The notes below the pieces were generated by a model. That model was not told the origin of the DNA. It searched no databases and worked only from the letters and a program-made list of their open reading frames with translations. Shown piece by piece: positions 48,061-58,012 of a DNA stretch of 64,000 nucleotides (its first letter is position 1; every line of letters begins with the position of its first letter). The DNA comes from Sipunculus nudus (taxonomy: Eukaryota; Annelida; Sipuncula; Golfingiida; Sipunculidae): NCBI GenBank assembly GCA_026874595.1, contig CM049310.1:66172056-66236055 (forward strand), given 5' to 3'. Made by a program: the position numbers and the translations under genes.

Positions 48061-48930
48061 AGCTTATAGGCAGCTTGACATGATAAAACTGAAAGTCTCG
48101 CCAAATCTCACACTAGATCTAATAATAAAAAAACGAGATTTCATGGAAATGCTTATAACTGGGCGACTTTTAGGTTGGACCGGTCTGGTTTAGGCATTTC
48201 GTAACATTTTGCCAGTTTGACATGATAAAACTACAAGTCTCGTCAAATCTCGCACCATATGTTGTCGAACGAGAAAAAACGAGATTTCACGGAAATGCTT
48301 ATAACTCGGTGACTTTTACAGCTAAACAGGTCTAGTTTTCGGCATTTCATAACAAATGACCAGCTTGACACGCTAGTAAAGAAATCAGGCCAAATCTCAC
48401 ACCATATCTCGTCAAGCGAGAAAAAACGAGATATCATGGAAATGCTTATAACTAGGCTACTTTTACAGCTACTCAGGTCTAGTTTTTGGCATTTGGTAAC
48501 ATTTGCCCAACTTGACATAGTAAAACTGCGAGACTGGCCAAATCTCGCACCATATCTCTTCAAGCGATAAAAAACGAGATTTCACAGAAATGCTAATAAC
48601 TCAGCGACTTTTACAGCTAGACAGGTCTAGTTTTTGGCATTTCATAACATTTGGCCAGCTTGACATGACAAACCTGAAAACTTCTCACTGCTTCTTGTCA
48701 AACGAGATTAACAGGATTTCATGGAAATGTTTAAACTTGGTCCCTTTTACACTAGAAAGGTATTCAGCTATTCAAGGTCAGCATGCATACATAAACGTAT
48801 TATTCGTTTCTGCTGCCCCCACAACGTTGCTCATTCATACGACTGTTTCTACATGCACTCTCTGTCTATCTGTCTGTATTATTTCCATTTCCGGCAAGCA
48901 CGTGACCTCTGGTCATCTTGTTTTACTGTG
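48061..48930. repeat. Second 146-bp core array and its end
   Basis: Units at spacings of about 145 bp, with 'acgagat' anchors near 48131, 48275, 48424, 48573 and 48705. They are followed by the same terminal segment as 35061-35241, ending GACCtctGGTC and CTTGT at 48904-48922. This copy has about five units against seven in the other. Confidence 0.8.
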
Positions 48931-50890
48931 GATTAATAATGTAAAAGGTCAATACCTTGTTAATTCTTTCTGTCATATTGTGTCATCCTTAGGCCAATTT
49001 CAAAATTGGTTAATTTACATTGTGTAATACCAAATATGGAAGCGTCTGTTTTTATTGCACATTGACTATTTGTTTACTATTTTTAAGTATCAATTCATTT
49101 AAAGTGTATATAGATAGCACTGAAAATAACACGCATACCTCTGCCAATATTAAGGATCACCAGTGATAGTGATACAATGTGGAGTTGGGGATGTCCCCAC
49201 CTGTATCACATACGGTTGCTGATGCGCGTGGCAGACAATGTTCCAAGACCAGTTTGATGACAGAAGTCTTTATTCAATAGCAAGAGGTCTGGGACAGTCT
49301 CTCTCTCTGAGATCCTGGTCAAAATTTGATGTGTTGTCCACAAACCAGGGAACTATATTAATTTTAGCCAGGAGTGATGGTTCACATTTCAACAACTGAA
49401 TGTTTGCATCACAGGTGAGCTCGGATTACCAGAACATAAGCGGCCCAAAAAAGTCACAATTGTGCATTCTAGTGGGATAAATTTTCTCCATATTCAGAAA
49501 TTTGCACTTTTCTCTTAGTACCTTTGACTAAAGATGGTCTCTTCCCTCCTCCTAGGACAAAAAATTATCTCTCAATACCAAATATTCCTTCAAACAAAAT
49601 CATATAATGTTGATCACGGTTGCCAGTTAATATTTCTGGCAGACATCAAGTAAAGACATACTGGGCTTGCCAAGATGAAGTGGTTGAACAAACGTCATTC
49701 AGTATGGTGATTCTCTAATGATAAATACATTTAATATCATGGAAGACATAGACCACTGTGACACCTCGATTCTGGTACATAGATCGAGCTGAGACCTATT
49801 ATGCTAATGCAGCATTTAAGCTGCCAGTATTATAATATAGAAAGCCTATCTTGATGTTTAGGAAAATTTTAATTCCCATTAAAAAATAAACCTAACTGAA
49901 TGTCTAAGCATGTTTTAAAAAGAATGTCCTGACCTGTTGGTAACATTTTACTGATTAGCCAAAGATAAATTCCCGGCATATTTTTATATTACCTATCTGT
50001 TAAATAATCTATTAAACTACATATTACTATATTATATAAGTAGTATATCATTGGAATCTGTGACCTTATACTGTGCCCAGTATAAGGGCACAGGCTTTGT
50101 TCATTTCTGTTTAGCTTCTCTCTGTTTTCTTCTCTAGTTTTTTTTTTTAAACCATAAATCATTCATATGTTTTAAAATAAGAGTCTTCCCAATGAATAGC
50201 ACATATGTGATCCCCTCCATGTACAGTAACGCCACTGTGAAACCTACACTCCTCTGCTTTCTCCCTGCTGTTAATACATGTACTCTTTTACCATGTTCTT
50301 CAATTACTTACGATCGCATGGAAAAGAATTCATAAAAAGTGATCACTCTGATCCATCAATATACATTTAGATTAGAATCTGTGATGTTTTTATAATTTAA
50401 ACTATCAAGTATGTTTCCTTGCAAGAAAATCTGAAAGCGACATGGTAAGTCATTTAAATATAAAAAGGCAACTTATGACTCAGTCCTAATATAATTGTAA
50501 CAAAGATATGAAAACCAAATTAAAAAAATACATTAAAAAAATAAGCAACACCAAATAATGTGATTAAGCTGTATATGCCGTAATTATAAATTTTTGTATA
50601 ATGATTGAAACTGTTGCACATCCCCTCCAGTTCCTTTTCCTTTTGACATGACAAGAAACCTTTTGTTGAAATTGTGGTACAAGACGCTACTTGTACTCTG
50701 TATACCGGTCTAATGTCCTAAGCTTCACAGTAAGTTATTGTTTATAATTGGTCTTCCATTTTTGTGGAAAAATTCATCACAATATTTTAGATTGGTCAGC
50801 ATAAAGGATTGATTTTCTATCTATTATATTAATATAATTATTATTTGTGATTACTATTGCGTTCATATGTTGTTCCTGAGAGAGCTCTTA
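48931..50890. other. AT-rich intronic stretch right of the repeat cluster
   Basis: Mostly unique AT-rich sequence. No open frame above background, no recognised domain, RNA gene or repeat unit. It lies inside the inferred 46-kb intron. Confidence 0.45.
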
Positions 50891-51231
50891 TTACCATTAA
50901 AGCCAATAAACACATTCAGGTTCAGGAAAATTAACTAATTATAATATTAGGGAAGCATCACAATGAAAATCAAGTATATCTTGACAGGAACATGGAACAC
51001 TACATTCATCTTATATACAAAGGGTACTATCAAATGGACAGGTCATTCACTGCATGTGTATATAGCCAAATGTTCATTATTTTATCAAAAGCATCTGTAA
51101 AAGTGTTAATCACTGTTGTATTTATGCACTAGAATTTTAGAAATGTCAACATCATCTCGAATAAAATTATTGTAGGGAAAAATTAAATAAAAAGGTGTTA
51201 AATTCAATATAATCAATTGCTTAATCAACAA

Positions 51232-51293
<62 letters not shown>

Positions 51294-52290
51294 CTGATCA
51301 GATTATTTTCATCAGTGAATTTCCCAAGTATTTGCAGATACAGTGCAGTTTATTTCAAGTTAATATGTCAAATATTGAGCGAGCTATATTATACCCCTAT
51401 ACCCCCTTATCAAGTCAGTGAGTACAGGTGCATGCGTAATGACGCGGTTGTCTTTAAATGTCTTAAAACGGAATGTGAATCCCAAAATAATCAGTGTTTA
51501 CATGATAATTCATTAAATGGACATATTTGGGGTTCTCATTAAATCCCAGAGCAGATGCATGGTGACCCTTCTTATATAATGGCTGAAATATGATTATTTT
51601 TGTAAATTTATTATTTGTTAAAAAGGCTGATGAAAGGGTTTCCATTATTTTAAAACCAATAAACACCTTTAGGTCCAGACAAATAACAATTCATGGTATA
51701 AAGAAAGCATCACAGTGAAAAACTCAATGCATCTGGAGCTGAACATGGAACACCACACCTGCTTATAAACAAAGGATACCATAAAATAGAATTAACAATC
51801 GGTCATTCATTGCAGGTGTATATGGTCAAATATTCATAATTTTATCAACAGGATTTGTAAGAATGACAGGAACTAATGTATAAATGCACTAGAAATTCAG
51901 AATTGCAACATCATCTCGAAAATAGACTACTGTTGGGAAAAATTAAAGAAAAAAACTGTTAAATTCAATTTTCTTTTTGGATATTTTATATGGATAGTAT
52001 TTAATTGCTTAATCAACAAAAATGCAAAATACATTCATATGATTATTGTTGTCAGTGACTTTTCTCTAATATTTGCGAACACAATACAGTTATTTTGAAG
52101 TGAATATGTCAAATATTAAGCGATCAACTATAAGCATTTACATACCCCTACCCCTTTATCAAGCATACCTGTCCGCGGGTGCCGTGCGTAAAGACGCAGT
52201 TATCTTTAAATGGCCTAAAAGGGTAGTGTATCCCAAAATAATCAATGTTAACATCTTAATTCATTAATTGGTGATACTTGGGGATCAAAA
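50890..52290. repeat. Tandem duplication, about 752-bp unit
   Basis: 'ccaataaacac' occurs at 50904 and 51657, and 'cccaaaataatca' at 51481 and 52232, giving offsets of 753 and 751 bp. Shared phrases between these anchors run in the same order ('tatgcactagaa', 'caacatcatctcgaa', 'cttaatcaacaaa'). Substitutions are frequent, so it is an old duplication. The left copy has gained a (TA)n run. Confidence 0.85.
51232..51288. repeat. (TA)n microsatellite
   Basis: About 55 bp of alternating TA within the left copy of the 752-bp duplication and absent from the right copy. It produces the spurious YIYIYI frame on the minus strand. Confidence 0.9.
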
Positions 52291-52745
52291 TACCCCCTCC
52301 TACGTACTTCCCTAGCCCATAGACTACAGATTTCCCAGATCACAGTGTTACCTTAATTATCGTCCAGCGGACTGTCTAGACAAAATAGACCATGTGATTT
52401 ATCACGTGTACCAGCCACTCATGAAAAAAATACCGTAAATATGAATTCACAAAATCCAGCTACAGAGCAACTGCCTGGCAGCTACATACATAGCTTCAAT
52501 GAAGGTACAATAGGTACAAGAAGACTTTGACACCAGCAACATCATAACATATAACAGAAAAAAGTCTGTGTATTACCTCTCTACAAAACTAGTGTTCAGC
52601 TGGAAACATCACTTTATGAGTTAATTCAAGGAAAATAAGATTTGATCTTGGTGTGAGTACTGGGCAATGGGTCTGTGCATCAGTTATTCTTTACATTAAT
52701 ACATAATTTGTATTCAGCTCATTTAAGATTTTTTTCTTGTTGCAG

Positions 52746-53051
52746 AAAGAAGCCAGAATAAGAGTGTTGAACCAAAAGATGCAGTTACAGTCACTTTCTG
52801 ACCTGGTACAATTAAGTTTTCAAGAGAACTATTATCGTGAGATCCATGTGTGGGAACCTGCAACAATATTGAACCATGAAGCAGCAGTGCCTCCTTTCTT
52901 GACTGTGCCTATAACATCTGAATCACTTCAATTTCACAATGACCTGATGCATTGTGTAGCAATTGATCCAGATTCAGCACTGCCAACCAACTCTACAGCA
53001 AAGAGTTCCAAAACCTCAGGATCAGAACTTTTCTCAGAGTCATACTGCTGA
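52746..53051 (+). CDS. Terminal exon of the coiled-coil protein gene
   Basis: Preceded by a strong acceptor ('ttttttcttgttgcag', AG at 52744-52745) and open for 101 codons to a TGA at 53049-53051. It starts KEARIRVLNQKMQLQSLSDL, which continues the Glu/Lys/Gln/Leu heptads seen at the end of the 6239-6376 exon, and both sides of the joint are phase 0. The C-terminal half is non-coiled, Ser/Thr-rich and acidic, and ends SELFSESYC. The AT-rich 3' flank lacks a canonical AATAAA close by; AATAA-like stretches occur near 53280. The protein family is not recognised. Coding status is supported by splice signal, composition and lack of repetition. Confidence 0.7.
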   Translation, partial: KEARIRVLNQKMQLQSLSDLVQLSFQENYYREIHVWEPATILNHEAAVPPFLTVPITSESLQFHNDLMHCVAIDPDSALPTNSTAKSSKTSGSELFSESYC

Positions 53052-54100
53052 CCTTTGTGACAATTAGTCTGTTTTACTTAATTTAAACTGACCTCACATT
53101 TCTGGACTTGTTCCTATATGACAAACATAAATTTGTACATTTTCATCTCATCTTACTCTATGAAATATTTCTACTTAATAACGTTTAAGATCAAATTTTT
53201 GTCATAATCTGCTTCATTCTTTGTTTATCATAAAAAAGAAGATTTCTTTTACTTCACATTATATTTTGCATGACTACTAATAAGGGCCTATCAATGAGTT
53301 ATAGCAAAGATGAGTCTCCAAAATGTAAGACGTGGAACCTACATTGGAAGATGTAACTGTCATCTGCGATATCCTGAGCCTTATACAAATAACTGTCATC
53401 TTTTCCAAAGAACAAACCAATCACACATATTCATGGACTACTAAAATGGTCCATGCCTGCCTGTCCTTCCATCTGTTTGACAGTCTGTCCGTCTGCCCTG
53501 CTATTCAAGATGTATTGACATGCAAAATTTCAGGCCGATACATCAGTTGCTGCTTCATCAACCTACCAGAACATAAAGACTATTTTATCGTAGCCATGTC
53601 CCCATTGCCAGTAAAATGGATACCAGCTCAGCAAAGACAACCCAAAAGCCAATCTGTTACATTTTGTTTAAATTGACAGCACATTGGCACGGTCATCGCA
53701 GCTATACTGATGGTCCTTTGTCTGGCTGGCTGGACATCAGTTAACAAGGCATGTTTTGAAACCATTGAATCTACAAATCTTAAATTCTGCATACAGTTAC
53801 ATGTCCTTAAGGTCTCCAACCAAACCAAAAACTAATTCACTGCGACTTCATTTGTTCAGAATATGAATGAAAAACCTCCATTTCCATTAAAATTATTGTT
53901 ACATTTTCATTGTTACCCTTCAAGACTGCACACCATGAAAACAACTGATGTTGTTTTGTTCATATTAGGCCCAACTATTTTTGCATAATATTTCCCATGT
54001 ACACCCAAGAAATCAGGTCAATATCATGTAATTTGTTATGAGTTATGAGCCAGAAGTCATCTGTTAAAAAAAAGCATACTAAATTTACAATCTTAGTAGT
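53052..54100. other. 3' flank of the coiled-coil gene, with old repeats
   Basis: Probable 3' UTR followed by degenerate repeats. 53450-53520 and 53700-53990 resemble the left part of the 6440 repeat ('gttaacaaggcat', 'ctacaaatcttaaatt'). 54057-54096 matches the end of the 25.6-kb family ('agcatactaaatttacaatc') and is interrupted there by the gypsy LTR. The + frame 53332-53676 has no recognised domain. Confidence 0.5.
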
Positions 54101-54101
54101 A

Positions 54102-54316
54102 TGTTTGTGAGCCTGTTTAGGCTCCACGAAGACAATGAAAAGTCCTTGTAGTAAAAACAAACATTTATTACCAACGAGATCACAACGAGGCCACCGGGCA
54201 TGTGTCATTTGCACAAACATGATAAGCATATAGGGTGTATGTCAACGACTCCAAAACTAAAACACATATGCGGAGATACTGATATAAAAACTAAACAGTC
54301 TGTCTAGTACATGACA
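54102..54316 (-). repeat. 3' LTR of the gypsy element
   Basis: On the minus strand the LTR begins TGTCATGTACTAG immediately after the polypurine tract and ends ...GGCTCACAAACA or a few bases earlier (the TG...CA end is ambiguous at 54102 or 54106). It holds a TATA-like TTTTATATC early on and a polyadenylation signal AATAAA (minus strand, 54164-54169). The outer flank is a copy of the 25.6-kb repeat family. With no 5' LTR in the window, target-site duplication cannot be checked. Confidence 0.7.
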
Positions 54317-54330
54317 TTCCTCCCCTTTTT
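54317..54330 (-). promoter_or_regulatory. Polypurine tract
   Basis: Minus strand AAAAAGGGGAGGAA directly abuts the LTR start TGTC. This is the standard place and composition for the primer of plus-strand DNA synthesis in LTR retroelements. Confidence 0.75.
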
Positions 54331-54883
54331 AGCTGAAGACTTAAAATTCAAAGTTACCATGCAATACAGTAAACAGCTTATCATTTTAAATATTGCGCTC
54401 CAATAAAGAGTAGGAACTTGAATTGTACCGAGACTGAATTAAAATGTGTACCACATGTGTCAAACATCTAAAGTCAGCCGTAAAACTGAAGAAGGCTTAG
54501 AACCAGACAAGTTACTACAATTACACTCAGAACCTACTTTAAACTCAGCTTATTATACACAGTAAAGGAAACAAGATCAAGATCATAAATATTAAATGTG
54601 AAACCTGAGATGCATGCAATCCAGTCTTAAAGGTTCACACATGAAAAATGTTGCAGAAACTAAATGTGTCCTGTCCACCTGTAAATGTGAGATAGTTATC
54701 TGAAAAATACGGATTTAAATCAGTCAGTTTCAAGTTCAGCAAGCTCAACTTTTAATCAAATGTCATAAACACTTAAAATAATCGGTCAAGAAATTAGAAA
54801 CACAGTTCACTTGTAGTATCTACCTTGCAGGTATAAAATAAGTAATCTATTGTAGCACGGGTATCAAATCATGCACTTTTTTG
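54331..54883 (-). other. Noncoding stretch between integrase and polypurine tract
   Basis: About 550 bp with no significant open frame on either strand. It is within the gypsy element and has no recognised envelope-like sequence, so the element is taken as a non-env Ty3/gypsy type. Confidence 0.5.
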
Positions 54884-55828
54884 TTACAAATCTAATCTGT
54901 CAGGGGAGCGGCGCGCTCTCACTGACCTGCGAAGTGCGACACTATTTGTTTTGTTGTTTGAACCGCGAGTATTCTGTGCAGTAGCAGGGTTAATAGAGGT
55001 AGTAGCACTGGTAGACCTCTCAGCGTCCATCTCTGGTGGAATCAGGATATCCTGGCACGTTGAAGGTTCTGCACGTTCTGGAACAATACTGGCACGGTAT
55101 GGGTACTGAGGGATGTTAATTGTATTATCATCCTGTCTCTGCGCTACCACCTCCTCCCCCTCACAGGGAGAGGACTCATCAAGGGGATACCTGCGTTTCA
55201 GGTGATCTTGGTGCCGTCGCCAGACTCTGCCGTCCACCAGCCTGACAGCAAAAGAAACCGGACCAAGTTGGTCTTGAACTACACCTGGAAGCCAGCCGGG
55301 AAGTCCAGCAAAGTTTCGCGCATACACAGCATCACCACAGAAGAATGAACGAGCTTGAGCATGCTTGTCATGATGCTGCCTCATTTTGTCCTGTTTAACA
55401 TGAACATCTGCTTCAATATCTGGCCGAAGCAGATCCAGTCGAGAGCGAGGCCTACGTCTCATCAGGAGCACGGACGGGGGTTCACCAGTTGTAGTGTGTG
55501 GAGTGAGATTGTAGGTTAACAAATAGCGATATAGCCGGCTTTCCAATGAACCTTGGTTACATCGCTTTAGACCATTTTTCACCGACTGAACTGCTTTTTC
55601 TGCTAATCCATTACTGGCTGGGTGAAAAGGCGATACTTTCACATGTCGTATCCCATTACTTTGGCAGAAAGCTTGAAATTCTTGGCTAGTGAAACAAGTA
55701 GCATTGTCTGAGACTAATGAGCAGGGTAAACCATGTGTAGCGAAAGTATGTCTTAAGCGGTCAATGGTAGCAGCAGACGTGTTACCAGAAATGACGTGCA
55801 TCCACAAATTTGGTGCCTGCATCCACAA
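54884..55828 (-). pseudogene. Gypsy integrase core and C-terminal part
   Basis: A 314-codon frame. It holds the second catalytic Asp of the DDE triad in LVSDNATCF and the Glu in NGLAEKAVQS, about 35 residues apart as in retroviral-type integrases, preceded by TFATHGLP. Downstream is the usual small beta-rich domain and a basic C-terminal tail (SVRARRSPDRLDL). The first catalytic Asp is in the adjoining frame (55782-56828), so the domain is split by a frame change near 55800. Confidence 0.9.
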
Positions 55829-56828
55829 TAATCAGAATCATTTTACCCTCAAACGGGCCCGCAAAATCGATGTGAAGTCTGTCCCAAGGTTTGGTAGGCC
55901 AAGACCAGGGATGTAAGGGAGCTTTGGGTGGATTTCTTCCTAGCTCTTGGCATGGAGTACATTGTTTGACTGTGAGTTCTATGTCATTGTCCAAATTGGG
56001 CCACCAAACATAAGATCTACTCAGACCTTTCATTCGCACAATACCAGGGTGTGTGGAATGAAGCTCTGATAACACTGCTTCACGATACTTTGGTGGCACC
56101 ACAATTCGACATCCCCAGAGTAGACAGTCACTCTGAACTGATAGTTCTTGTCTCCTCGAAGCATATGGTCTGAGCTCTGCTTCTGTTGTTTTTACAGGCC
56201 ATCCCTGTAACACATACTGAACAACACGGCTCAGAACAGGGTCTCTACGCGTCTCATTTGCAATGTCCTGGGATGTGATGGGGTTAGCTGATGTTATATA
56301 CTCCATCGAGAAAACTACCTCGGGTGGTTCAGGAATATCAGTCGGTTGTGTACTGGAGCTGGGTAATCTACTTAGTGCATCAGCATTTGAGATTTCCTTA
56401 CCTGGCTTAAGTACCATGGTGTAGTTGTAACTTCCAAGGAGGAGTGCCCACCTTTGAATCCGACCAGAAGCCATAGTAGAAGTAGGTTTGTGTTCTTTCA
56501 GTAAGCCAAGCAAGGGTTTATGGTCCGTATATATCATAAATCTGCGGCCGTAAAGATATTTATGGAAACGTTTGACACCGAACACGATAGCAAGACCTTC
56601 TTTTTCTAGCTGAGCGTACTTGCGTTCAGCCGGAGCAAGCATCCTGGAAGCATAAGCTATAGGTCTTAGGCCTGCCTCAGTCTCATGGGAAAGGACCACT
56701 CCTACACCATGAGGGGATGCATCACATTCCAAAACCAGCGGTTTGCTCGGGTCATAATGCACAAGAAGGTTTGATGATTTTAGCATCTCTTTGCTTTTAA
56801 TAAAGCTTCCATCTGGGGTCTGTCCCAT
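55782..56828 (-). pseudogene. Gypsy RNase H, integrase zinc finger and first part of integrase core
   Basis: Residues about 28-165 are an RNase H domain with LECDASPHGVG, the catalytic-type QLEKEGLAIVFG and YTDHKPLLGLL blocks, ending in SNADALSRLP, the typical gypsy boundary. An HHCC zinc finger follows (LHSTHPG...CTPCQ, two His and two Cys), then WDRLHIDFAGPF with the first catalytic Asp of the integrase. The frame then runs out of register near 55800. Confidence 0.92.
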
Positions 56829-57069
56829 GACCAGTTGGTATCTTTGTGCAATAACTCGTACAGTGGCTGAAGCACAGTGCTTGCATTAGGAAAGAATTTG
56901 TTGTAGTAGTTAATGAGTCCCAAGTAGCTACGTAGGTCAGCAACATTCTGTGGCACAGGCGCATCCTCGACTCCTTGTAATTTGTCAGGATCTGGGTGGA
57001 TGCCTAGACCATCAATTACATGGCCAAGATATGTTACCTAGTCTTGCAGGAATTCACCTTTATGTTTGT
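56829..57069 (-). pseudogene. Gypsy RT connection region, out of frame
   Basis: The minus strand still encodes recognisable thumb and connection sequence (YLGHVIDG, then LRSYLGLINYY) but not in the same frame as either flanking segment, and a stop codon falls near 57040. This is where the element's polyprotein is broken. Confidence 0.75.
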
Positions 57070-57781
57070 TTAATCTGAGTCCAGCATCTTGCAATTTTTG
57101 CAAGACAATTTTAAGTTTTTCACATGTTCCTCATGAGTGCGGCCTGTGACCAATATGTCATCCAAAAATGCTGTTGTCATTGGAGCATCTTGCAACACTC
57201 CTTCGATGGCTCTCTGAAATATTCCTGGCGAAGAGGAAATTCCGAAAGGGAGCCTAGTATAAAAATACAGTCCCTTGGGTGTATTGACTGTGGTAAGTTT
57301 CTGCGAGTCCTCATCCAAGACTAACTGCAGATAAGCATGACTTAGGTCAAGTTTTGTAAACTTCTGACCACCTGACAACTTTGAATATAGTTCTTCAATG
57401 TTTGGAATAGGATAACAATCAACTTTACTAGCCTGATTTACTGTGAGTTTGTAATCGCCGCACAGACGGATTTTGCCGTTACTCTTTAAAACTGGTACCA
57501 GTGGTGCTGCCCAGTCGGAGTGAGCAGTTGGCTTTATCACACCCTCCTGCTCTAACCGATCAAGTTCATTTATGACCTTGTCCTTGAGTGCCAATGGCAC
57601 TGGTCTTGCTTTATAGAAGCAGGGCGTGCATTCAGGGTCTATGTTTATTTTCACCTTCACATTTTGTAAGGTACCAAGCTCATCTTTGAAAACATCACAA
57701 AATGGAGCCAGGATATCTTCTACCGCAGTATCCTGTGATAACTGGTGTATCTGGTGCCAATTGATCTTAAAGCCGCACTCT
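57070..57781 (-). pseudogene. Gypsy reverse transcriptase domain
   Basis: Open from about 57781 to 57070 on the minus strand. It contains EQEGVIKPTAHSDWAAPLV, the catalytic Asp in KLDLSHAYLQL, LPFGISSSPGIFQRA and the paired Asp motif in TAFLDDILVTG, all in order and complete. Upstream of the RT about 40 residues of linker remain; the rest of the element is missing. A small frame change near 57100 ends the frame. Confidence 0.93.
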
Positions 57782-57793
57782 ATAGAAATATAT

Positions 57794-57825
57794 AGCAGTA
57801 TTTCGCGTCGGCGTCGCGAACTGCT
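57794..57825. promoter_or_regulatory. Dyad-symmetric element upstream of the TATA box
   Basis: AGCAG (57794-57798) and TTCGCG (57802-57807) are matched by CGCGAA (57815-57820) and CTGCT (57821-57825) around a 7-base centre, giving an 11-bp interrupted palindrome. It is CpG-rich in an AT-rich region and ends 5 bp before the TATA box. It could be a binding site for a dimeric factor or a transposon subterminal palindrome; the sequence cannot decide. Confidence 0.5.
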
Positions 57826-57829
57826 GTGC

Positions 57830-57837
57830 TATAAATA
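57830..57837 (+). promoter_or_regulatory. TATA box of the CXC-ballast gene
   Basis: TATAAATA at the right distance for transcription to begin near 57860, leaving a 5' UTR of about 150 bases before ATG 58013. An upstream ATG at 57919 opens a frame that overlaps the true start and ends at 58185; its context (T at -3) is weak, so it may reduce translation. Confidence 0.65.
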
Positions 57838-58012
57838 GGCCACAGCAAGCTTACCACCAGGCCGTTGTGAGCTGTCTGCTCAGCGGTGTCAGGTACAGCA
57901 GGCGATTGTCAACGATACATGGCCCGTGTGTTGAGCCCGGGGGTGAACTTCGCATACCTCGCGTGTTTTATATCTCGCTGCCTCGCGTGTTTTTATATCA
58001 GTTTTCTTCGCT

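Larger units (their letters stand above)
54102..57781 (-). mobile_element. Ty3/gypsy LTR retrotransposon, 5'-truncated and decayed
   Basis: Reading the minus strand: a short linker, reverse transcriptase (57781-57070), a broken connection region (57069-56829), RNase H and integrase zinc finger (56828-55782), integrase core and C-terminus (to 54884), about 570 bp of noncoding sequence, a polypurine tract (54317-54330) and a 3' LTR (about 54102-54316). The order RT, RNase H, IN is that of Ty3/gypsy, not Ty1/copia. Gag, protease and the 5' LTR are absent: similarity stops at about 57781, next to the promoter of the CXC-ballast gene. Visible damage includes a frame change near 57100, an in-frame stop near 57040, a frame change near 56830 and another near 55800. 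The element is therefore inactive. Confidence 0.93.

Noticed and set aside
28740-48930. tRNA-derived SINEs
   Set aside because: GTTCGACC phrases near the hairpin ends look a little like a tRNA B box, but no matching A box at the right distance or tRNA-like fold was found.
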